From: Lachnospiraceae bacterium
GTDB lineage: Bacteria; Bacillota_A; Clostridia; Lachnospirales; Lachnospiraceae
Direction: 5' to 3'
DNA: 21,777 nt
Assembly: GCA_028694115.1 (NCBI GenBank)
Contig: JAQUUB010000072.1
Location: 1-21,777 of the forward strand
Part shown: positions 1-5,073 of the stretch, in pieces
Numbering within the stretch: position 1 is the first letter of the stretch
How the letters are laid out: every line of letters begins with the position of its first letter
Notes under the pieces: model-generated
Database searches by the model: none
What the model was told of the DNA's origin: nothing
What the model saw: the letters and a program-made list of their open reading frames with translations, nothing else
Position numbers and translations under genes: made by a program

Positions 1-1
1 C

Positions 2-88
2 CTCAACAGGCTGTCCCCGAATGAGTTTTATTCGTACATTACAACCGGAATAGATCCGCTATCAGAGATTAGGAGTTTGGGTAATTAA
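2..88 (+). CDS. C-terminal end of an ORF, possibly transposase-like (5' truncated)
   Basis: An open frame enters from the left edge and stops at TAA 86-88. Its last 28 residues include LNRLSPNEFYSYITTG. The pattern L-N-x-L-S-P-x-E-(F/Y) is like the extreme C-terminus of rve/DDE-type transposases of the IS3 kind, but 28 residues are too few to assign a family. The run of short inverted repeats just downstream would fit the edge of a mobile element. It could equally be the end of an ordinary gene or a chance frame. Confidence 0.28.
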   Translation, partial: LNRLSPNEFYSYITTGIDPLSEIRSLGN

Positions 89-138
89 AAAAATTGTTTG
101 TGTCCTTGACAAAGGGTACACTTTAAATTTTGTTCAGA

Positions 139-302
139 TTGGGCAATTCCAGCGCCAACGGCATCGAAATTGCCCAAATGATCTTCGGGAATTTGCTTTA
201 TGTCAACTGATTGGACAATTTCCCAGGAGAAGTACCATCAGCTGCCCAGGTTTCACTGGTTTCTTGGGCAATTAAGGCGAGATTGATACAAAAATTGCCC
301 AA
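139..302. repeat. Three inverted-repeat units with 19-nt spacers
   Basis: Unit 1 is TTGGGCAATT at 139-148 and its exact reverse complement at 168-177. Unit 3 is the same pair at 264-273 and 293-302. Unit 2 is a degenerate version: TTGGACAATT at 211-220 and AGCTGCCCAG at 240-249. In all three the second arm begins exactly 29 nt after the first, leaving 19-nt spacers of unrelated sequence. Conserved arms and spacing with unconserved loops suggest protein-binding sites or recombination/transposition ends. Function unknown. Confidence 0.6.
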
Positions 303-345
303 ACACCGGACTAATCCCAAATTTTAAACCCCGCCTTAAAACGTA

Positions 346-368
346 CCCCGACCCTAAAAAACCCGCCC
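346..368 (-). other. Candidate G-quadruplex motif on the minus strand
   Basis: The plus strand has C-runs at 346-349, 352-354, 362-364 and 366-368. Read on the minus strand this is four G-runs of at least three with loops of 1, 7 and 2 nt, a canonical G4 pattern. It sits in a wider C-rich, G-poor tract (about 316-410), which in RNA would also resemble a Rho-utilisation region. Folding has not been tested. Confidence 0.4.
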
Positions 369-458
369 AATAAAGTCCAACCCCGCAAACCCCAACCTAG
401 TAACCCAACCTAACAAGTCATACTGATAAACATAAATATATCAATGGAGTGTATAAAC

Positions 459-1805
459 ATGGAAAAAACACAGGAGCAGGCACGCCAGGAAATTCTGGAT
501 CTGGTTGCCGATTATTGCGAGAATTATCATATTAAGAATAAGAAAGCATACGAGCCGGGCGACCGGATTCCTTACGCGTCCCGCGTCTACGATGCATCCG
601 AGATGCTGAATCTGGTGGACAGCGCGCTGGAATTCTGGCTTACCTCCGGACGCTATACGGACGAGTTTGAGAAGAAGCTGGCTCAATATCTGGGTGTGCG
701 TTACTGCTCTCTGGTCAATTCCGGTTCTTCTGCAAACTTAAATGCGTTCATGGCGCTGACCTCCTCGCTGCTGGGCGATCGCCAGATCTGCCGCGGCGAC
801 GAAGTGATCACGGTGGCGGCGGGATTTCCGACCACAGTGACCCCGATGATTCAGTATGGTGCGGTTCCGGTCTTCGTGGACGTGACCATTCCGCAGTATA
901 ACATTGATGTGACGCAGCTGGAAGCGGCTTATTCCGAGAGGACGAAAGCCGTCATGATCGCGCATACGCTGGGCAATCCGTTTGATCTTCAGGCAGTAAA
1001 ATCCTTTTGTGACCGTCACAACCTCTGGCTGGTGGAGGACAACTGCGATGCGCTGGGAAGCCGCTACACCATCGACGGTGTGGAGAAATTCACCGGCACC
1101 ATTGGCGATATCGGAACCTCCAGCTTCTACCCGCCGCATCACATGACCATGGGCGAGGGCGGTGCCGTCTATACAGACAACCCGCTGCTGCACAAGATTA
1201 TCCGTTCCTTCCGTGACTGGGGACGTGATTGTGTGTGCCCGTCGGGCAAGGACAACCTGTGCGGACATCGTTTTGACCGTCAGTATGGTGAACTGCCGCT
1301 GGGCTATGATCACAAATATGTATACTCTCATTTTGGATACAATTTAAAGGCAACGGATCTGCAGGCTTCTATCGGCTGTGCGCAGCTTGAGAAATTCCCG
1401 GACTTCGTAGAGCGGAGACGTCACAATTTCGACCGTCTGCTGGCGGCGCTTGCGGGAACAGAGGACAAGCTGATTTTGCCTGAGCCATGTGCAAATTCCA
1501 GACCGAGCTGGTTCGGTTTTCTGATTACCTGCAAAGAAGGTGTGGATCGGAACGCGGTGGTGCAGTACGTGGAGCGCAAGGGCGTTCAGACTCGTATGCT
1601 GTTTGCGGGAAATCTGATTAAGCATCCGTGTTTCGATCAGATGCGAAGTGCGGGAACCGGTTATCGCGTGGTGGGAGATCTCACGGTGACGGATCAGATC
1701 ATGAAGGATACCTTCTGGATCGGAGTTTATCCGGGAATGAATGACGAGATGATCGACTATATGGCGAAGACGATTCGCGAGGCAATCGCGGAGGCGCAAG
1801 CATAA
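459..1805 (+). CDS. rfbH: RfbH-type CDP-4-keto-6-deoxyglucose 3-dehydrase (E1)
   Basis: A 448-residue member of the DegT/DnrJ/EryC1/StrS aminotransferase fold, close to the usual RfbH length. RfbH (E1) uses PMP and a [2Fe-2S] cluster to remove the C3 hydroxyl of CDP-4-keto-6-deoxyglucose on the route to 3,6-dideoxyhexoses. The PLP-lysine position is replaced by histidine (SSFYPPHHMTMGEGG, H227/H228), the hallmark that separates E1 from true aminotransferases. Cysteines C196, C258, C260 and C268 match the cluster pattern C-xn-C-x-C-x7-C. ATG 459 is preferred because GGAG (446-449) lies 9 nt upstream; the in-frame ATG at 444 overlaps that site and has none of its own. The partner genes rfbF and rfbG and the E3 reductase are not in the window. 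The stop codon lies inside an 18-nt tandem repeat. Confidence 0.93.
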   Translation: MEKTQEQARQEILDLVADYCENYHIKNKKAYEPGDRIPYASRVYDASEMLNLVDSALEFWLTSGRYTDEFEKKLAQYLGVRYCSLVNSGSSANLNAFMALTSSLLGDRQICRGDEVITVAAGFPTTVTPMIQYGAVPVFVDVTIPQYNIDVTQLEAAYSERTKAVMIAHTLGNPFDLQAVKSFCDRHNLWLVEDNCDALGSRYTIDGVEKFTGTIGDIGTSSFYPPHHMTMGEGGAVYTDNPLLHKIIRSFRDWGRDCVCPSGKDNLCGHRFDRQYGELPLGYDHKYVYSHFGYNLKATDLQASIGCAQLEKFPDFVERRRHNFDRLLAALAGTEDKLILPEPCANSRPSWFGFLITCKEGVDRNAVVQYVERKGVQTRMLFAGNLIKHPCFDQMRSAGTGYRVVGDLTVTDQIMKDTFWIGVYPGMNDEMIDYMAKTIREAIAEAQA

Positions 1806-1871
1806 CCGAAGGTGTAAGCATAACCGGAGGCGTAAGCAATCGCGGAGGCGTAAACATAAGCGGAGATGTAA
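1782..1871. repeat. 18-nt tandem repeat across the rfbH stop codon
   Basis: Five imperfect 18-nt units run at 1782-1799, 1800-1817, 1818-1835, 1836-1853 and 1854-1871, of the form GCAATCGCGGAGGCGTAA. The first unit is still coding (Ala-Ile-Ala-Glu-Ala-Gln), the second carries the stop, and the rest are non-coding copies. Because 18 is a multiple of 3, copy-number changes would keep the frame. It looks like local duplication of the gene's 3' end. Confidence 0.8.
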
Positions 1872-1918
1872 AAGCGTGGCGGCCAGGGGAAAATGCGGGC
1901 CGGGAAAGCGAGGGTGCA

Positions 1919-2767
1919 ATGCAGTATGACCTGACGAGGGTTCATGAGACGAACCTCAAAATCTTAAAAGAAATCGACCGGATCTGCCGGAAATATAAGC
2001 TCCAGTATATGCTGGATGCGGGGACGCTGCTGGGGGCAGTGCGCCATCAGGGCTTTATCCCGTGGGATGACGATGCGGACGTGGCATTTACGAGAAATAA
2101 CTATGAGTCCTTTTTGAAAGTGGTACGGCGGGAGCTGCCGGATACCATGGAGCTGGTGCTGCCGAGTCAATTACAGGGCGGAAAGGCATTTTTCGACTTT
2201 ACCGCGCGCATTATCTACAAAAACAGCCGGATGCACGACGATACGGAGATGATGCAGTATTATGAGGGAAAGCTCAATCATCTCTGGGTGGATCTCTTCA
2301 CGCTGGATGAGCTTCCCCAGTCTAAAGGGGCGGCGCAGATGACCCTTCTGATGCACAAGGTGATCTACGGGATGGCGATGGGGCACCGGTATGAGCTGGA
2401 TTTTTCCAAATACAGTCTGTTCCACAAGCTGGCCGTGGGTGGCATGTCCACCGTCGGGAAGCTGGTGCCGATGAAGATGCTCTTTAAGCTGCAGCGCGAG
2501 GTGGCGCTGAAGGATAAGAAGGGGCGCAGCAATCTCCTTTACTACAGCAACTATCAGCCGGATTACCTGTATGTGACGCTGCAGAAAGAGTGGTGCGAGG
2601 AGATCGTGGATCTGGAGTTCTGCGATACAAAGCTGATGGCATCGAAGCACTGGCATGATGTGCTGACCTGGATCTACGGAGATTATATGACCCTGCCGCC
2701 GAAAGAGCAGCGGGTGCCGGCACATTCCTCGATCGAGATCCAGATCTTTGACGAGGAGATATCATAA
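1919..2767 (+). CDS. licD: LicD family phosphocholine (phosphodiester) transferase
   Basis: A 282-residue protein with the LicD signature near the N-terminus: DAGTLLGAVRHQGFIPWDDD at residues 33-52, followed by a second acidic pair. LicD enzymes have a nucleotidyltransferase-like fold and move phosphocholine, or in some relatives other phospho-alcohols, from a CDP-activated donor to a surface sugar. No signal peptide or membrane segment is seen, so it should act in the cytoplasm on lipid-linked glycans. GAGGG (1910-1914) lies 4 nt before the ATG. It sits between rfbH and a polyprenyl-phosphate glycosyltransferase in one operon. A choline-binding protein lies at the other end of the window, which makes choline a plausible substrate, but no clear licA/licB/licC set is present. 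Confidence 0.88.
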   Translation: MQYDLTRVHETNLKILKEIDRICRKYKLQYMLDAGTLLGAVRHQGFIPWDDDADVAFTRNNYESFLKVVRRELPDTMELVLPSQLQGGKAFFDFTARIIYKNSRMHDDTEMMQYYEGKLNHLWVDLFTLDELPQSKGAAQMTLLMHKVIYGMAMGHRYELDFSKYSLFHKLAVGGMSTVGKLVPMKMLFKLQREVALKDKKGRSNLLYYSNYQPDYLYVTLQKEWCEEIVDLEFCDTKLMASKHWHDVLTWIYGDYMTLPPKEQRVPAHSSIEIQIFDEEIS

Positions 2768-2781
2768 GAAATGGAGCAGCT

Positions 2782-3711
2782 ATGAGACCTATACTTTCGG
2801 TTGTGGTGTCTGTATACAATGAAGAACAGGCACTGCCGATGTTTTATGAGACAACCAGACCGATTCTGGAGGCACTCGCCTGGGATTATGAGCTTTTACT
2901 GGTCAATGACGGAAGCCGGGATGGAAGCCTTGCGATCGCAGAGGAACTGGCGCGGCAGGACGAGAAGGTAAAAGTCGTGTCCTTTTCGCGCAATTTCGGC
3001 CATGAGGCGGCGATGATCGCGGGAATCGACTATGCGTCGGGCGATGCCATTGTCTGTATGGACGCAGATTTGCAGCATCCGCCGGAGTGCCTGCCGAAGA
3101 TTATCGGGAAGCTGGAAGAGGGCTATGGTGTCATCAATATGGTGCGTACCCGCAATGCCTCTGCCGGAATCATCAAGAACATTACCTCCGCGGGCTTCTA
3201 TGCGCTGATCAATGCCCTTTCGGATGTGAAGTTTGAGGCCAATGCCTCGGATTTCTTCGCAATTTCCCGGCAGGCGGCAGAGGTGCTGCGTGAAAATTAC
3301 CGCGAGAAGGTGCGTTTCCTGCGCGGCTATGTGCAGAATATCGGCTTTCTGAAGACGACCATCGAGTACGAGGCGCGCGACCGCGTGGCGGGAGAGAGCA
3401 AATACAGCATCCGGAAGCTGTTCGCATTTTCGATGAACACGATCATGTGCTTTTCCAATCTGCCGCTGAAGCTCGGCATCTACGCCGGGATCTTCGCCGC
3501 GGTGATGGGCGTGGCCGTGATGGTTTACACCCTCTGCACCCGTCAGGGTGCTCCCAGTGGCTATGCGACGATCGTGATTTTGAACTGCTTTATGTTTGCG
3601 ATTCTCTTTGTGATCGTGGGGATTATCGGAGAGTATATTGCGATCCTGTTCAGCGAGATGAAGGATCGGCCGATCTATATTGTGGGGGAGACGAAGAATA
3701 TCGAGAAGTAG
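2782..3711 (+). CDS. GtrB/DPM1-like polyprenyl-phosphate glycosyltransferase (GT2)
   Basis: A 309-residue GT2 enzyme. The N-terminal catalytic domain shows SVVVSVYNEE (6-15), VNDGS (41-45) and the metal-binding DADLQHP (94-100). The C-terminus has two strongly hydrophobic spans at about 228-252 and 262-292, with IIGEYIAILF in the second. This layout is that of bactoprenol-phosphate glucosyltransferases (GtrB, CsbB, ArnC), which load a sugar onto undecaprenyl phosphate at the inner face of the membrane. It starts 14 nt after licD, with TGGAG upstream of the ATG. A GtrA-like flippase or a GT-C transferase that would use the product is not seen here. It ends just before an intrinsic terminator, so it is the last gene of its operon. 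Confidence 0.88.
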   Translation: MRPILSVVVSVYNEEQALPMFYETTRPILEALAWDYELLLVNDGSRDGSLAIAEELARQDEKVKVVSFSRNFGHEAAMIAGIDYASGDAIVCMDADLQHPPECLPKIIGKLEEGYGVINMVRTRNASAGIIKNITSAGFYALINALSDVKFEANASDFFAISRQAAEVLRENYREKVRFLRGYVQNIGFLKTTIEYEARDRVAGESKYSIRKLFAFSMNTIMCFSNLPLKLGIYAGIFAAVMGVAVMVYTLCTRQGAPSGYATIVILNCFMFAILFVIVGIIGEYIAILFSEMKDRPIYIVGETKNIEK

Positions 3712-3750
3712 AAATGGTCAAGAAGCATGTCTAAAGTGTGGTGCACACGA

Positions 3751-3800
3751 GAACACTATAGAGAGCAGGATTCTGTATTTGCTCTTTGTAGTGTTTTTTG
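3751..3800 (+). terminator. Rho-independent terminator after the rfbH-licD-GT2 operon
   Basis: AACACTA (3752-3758) pairs with TAGTGTT (3789-3795), and further in AGAGCA pairs with TGCTCT. The stem is followed by six T residues (3794-3799). It separates the left operon from the recombinase gene. Confidence 0.8.
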
Positions 3801-3833
3801 AGTTATATCCATGATCAGACGAGGTGAGAAAGT

Positions 3834-4673
3834 ATGTTATATATCAGAGAATCTGAACAGAAATTATTTGAGTTGTATTTGGAGGAACAGGAGAAAAAAG
3901 GTGCTACCATCCAGAAATATCTGCGGGATATCCGGAAGTTGGCGGCATGTGTGGGAGAGGTAATCACGGATAAGAGGCAACTGATCCTCTTCAAGGAGGA
4001 ACTGCTTGCAGCAGGTTATGCACCTGCAAGTGTCAATTCAATGCTGGCGGCGATTAACCGGTATCTGGATTTTGCAGGTGCCGCCGAATGGAAACTGCAT
4101 TTTCTGAAGGTGCAGCATTCGACTTTTACGGAGAAAAACAAAGAGCTGACACGGGCAGAGTATGAGCGCCTTATTCATGCGGCACGCGGGAAAGGCGATG
4201 AGCGCCTCGCCATGCTGATACAAACAATCTGTGCGACTGGAATCCGTGTCAGCGAGTTGAAAACTATTACAGTTGAGAGCCTATGGCGAGGGAGAACCTG
4301 CATTGATTCCAAAAGTAAGATCCGCCTGATTTTGATTCCGAAACAGCTATGTAAAAAACTGAATAACTACTGCCGCCAGCGTGGAATCTCATCGGGGAGT
4401 ATTTTCATCACAAAAAATGGCATTCCATTGGACCGCAGCAATATCTGGAAAATGATCAAATCACTGTGCCATGCGGCTAACGTGGCGGCCGGCAAAACAT
4501 TTCCGCATAATCTGCGCCATCTTTTTGCACGGGTGTTTTACGGAAAATATAAGGACATCGTTCGGTTGGCGGACATTTTGGGGCATAGCAGCGTGGACAC
4601 GACCCGAAGATATACGATCAAAGATGGAAGCGAGCAGCAGAGACAGATTGGAGGGTTGAGGTTATTGATCTGA
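3834..4673 (+). CDS. Tyrosine recombinase (site-specific DNA invertase)
   Basis: A 279-residue XerC/D-type tyrosine recombinase. Residues 1-95 form a SAM-like core-binding domain. The catalytic domain shows R138 (ATGIRVSEL), a Lys at 160 or 162, the HxxR box H225/R228 (PHNLRHLF), H251 (LGHSSVDTTRRY) and the nucleophile Y260, so the catalytic set is complete. An AGGTGAG ribosome site precedes the ATG. The gene stands alone between a terminator and, 17 nt past its stop, a 32-bp inverted repeat whose mate lies about 300 bp on. That placement says it inverts the segment between the repeats, like the recombinases that switch polysaccharide promoters in gut bacteria. No phage, excisionase or other mobile-element genes accompany it, which argues against a prophage integrase. 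Confidence 0.9.
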   Translation: MLYIRESEQKLFELYLEEQEKKGATIQKYLRDIRKLAACVGEVITDKRQLILFKEELLAAGYAPASVNSMLAAINRYLDFAGAAEWKLHFLKVQHSTFTEKNKELTRAEYERLIHAARGKGDERLAMLIQTICATGIRVSELKTITVESLWRGRTCIDSKSKIRLILIPKQLCKKLNNYCRQRGISSGSIFITKNGIPLDRSNIWKMIKSLCHAANVAAGKTFPHNLRHLFARVFYGKYKDIVRLADILGHSSVDTTRRYTIKDGSEQQRQIGGLRLLI

Positions 4674-4690
4674 GAAAACAGGGATAAAAA

Positions 4691-4722
4691 TACCACATAA
4701 TCGGAATTATGTGGTAGCTGTT
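4691..4722 (+). repeat. Left inverted repeat of the invertible segment
   Basis: This is 32 bp, and its exact reverse complement is at 5021-5052. The first 26 bp are themselves a palindrome: TACCACATAAT (4691-4701), a CGGA centre (4702-4705), then ATTATGTGGTA (4706-4716). Two 11-bp arms around a short centre is the form of a tyrosine-recombinase crossover site. On the minus strand the hairpin is followed directly by five T residues. Confidence 0.9.
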
Positions 4723-4758
4723 AAATTCAAAAAATACACCTGCCTGCGAGTGAGACAA

Positions 4759-4773
4759 ATGTAACGTTTACAT
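4759..4773. promoter_or_regulatory. Palindromic candidate operator inside the switch
   Basis: ATGTAA (4759-4764), CGT, then TTACAT (4768-4773). The 15-bp palindrome overlaps the -10 and the expected start of the proximal leftward promoter, a usual place for a repressor site. The binding protein is unknown. Confidence 0.4.
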
Positions 4774-4799
4774 AATACGGTCAACATCTTGCTCTTCAA
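4772..4799 (-). promoter_or_regulatory. Leftward promoter P2 in the invertible segment
   Basis: On the minus strand: -35 TTGAAG (4799-4794), a 16-nt spacer, and -10 TATTAT (4777-4772). After inversion it would read into the helicase gene. Confidence 0.55.
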
Positions 4800-4800
4800 C

Positions 4801-4829
4801 AGTTTACGACAAAAAATCACATGTGTCAA
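4801..4829 (-). promoter_or_regulatory. Leftward promoter P1 in the invertible segment
   Basis: On the minus strand: consensus -35 TTGACA (4829-4824), a 17-nt spacer, and -10 TAAACT (4806-4801). This is the best sigma-A-type promoter seen in the switch. It points towards the recombinase 3' end here and would point at the helicase after inversion. Confidence 0.65.
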
Positions 4830-4868
4830 CATGATTCCCTGTTTTTCCTCGGAATTTTGGGATGCATG

Positions 4869-4937
4869 AAAAAGCATAAGGGAAGGGCCTGGACATTTTG
4901 AATACCGGGCTTTTTTCTTATGCTTTTTTTCTTATGC
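4869..4937 (+). terminator. Terminator within the invertible segment
   Basis: AAAAAGCATAAG (4869-4880) pairs with CTTATGCTTTTT from 4917. A second copy of TTTTTTCTTATGC (4911-4923) follows at 4925-4937. The long stem has A-runs on one side and T-runs on the other, so it may stop transcription from both directions. In this orientation it would block read-through from the recombinase; after inversion it would lie upstream of P1/P2 as an insulator. Confidence 0.7.
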
Positions 4938-5020
4938 CTTTTTTTGCTTTGCCTGCTTTGTTCTCATTGGTATCGTGCGCCAGAACCTATGGTATGAGCT
5001 CCCCGAGAAGTTTTTGGTCG

Positions 5021-5052
5021 AACAGCTACCACATAATTCCGATTATGTGGTA
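5021..5052 (-). repeat. Right inverted repeat of the invertible segment
   Basis: Exact reverse complement of 4691-4722. Unlike the left copy it is followed on its outer side by AATTGCAC, not a T-run, so it should not stop rightward transcription. The helicase ribosome site begins 10 nt beyond it. Confidence 0.9.
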
Positions 5053-5073
5053 ATTGCACAGAGGGGAGGAAGT

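Larger units (their letters stand above)
89..458. other. Long non-coding region upstream of rfbH
   Basis: No convincing gene is seen in these 370 bases. The left part carries three inverted-repeat units (139-302). The right part (about 316-410) is strikingly rich in C and A and poor in G. A TTGACA hexamer lies at 106-111 but has no acceptable -10 at normal spacing, so the promoter of rfbH could not be placed. Confidence 0.6.
4691..5052. promoter_or_regulatory. Invertible promoter segment (phase-variation switch)
   Basis: The 32-bp perfect inverted repeats enclose 298 bp (4723-5020). Inside are two good promoters reading left, a palindrome at their start region, and a terminator on the right half. 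The recombinase gene lies 17 nt to the left and the helicase start codon 21 nt to the right. Inversion by the neighbouring recombinase would turn the promoters towards 5074. As written, no plausible promoter points right, so this copy appears to be in the OFF orientation for the helicase and capsule cassette. The orientation and inversion are inferred from sequence only. Confidence 0.85.

Noticed and set aside
106..134. TTGACA at 106-111 as a promoter for rfbH
   Set aside because: No -10 hexamer stands at 16-18 nt; the nearest AT-rich hexamer is only 10 nt away.
139..302. CRISPR array
   Set aside because: The repeats are 10 nt, inverted, of unequal unit spacing, and no cas genes are present.
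738..1331. A 197-codon open frame on the minus strand
   Set aside because: It lies wholly antisense to rfbH, whose motifs are intact; the product is His/Arg-rich with no recognisable domain.
3447..3734. A 95-codon plus-strand frame over the end of the GtrB-like gene
   Set aside because: It is out of frame with a well-supported gene and its composition is typical of a shadow frame.
3834..4673. Prophage or integrative-element integrase
   Set aside because: No attachment-site tRNA, excisionase, phage or conjugation genes are nearby, while a perfect inverted-repeat pair sits directly beside it.
4975..5073. An upstream GTG start for the helicase that would add 33 residues
   Set aside because: It lies within the invertible segment, has no ribosome site, and the added residues are encoded by the recombination repeat. 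ATG 5074 follows a strong GAGGGGAGG.
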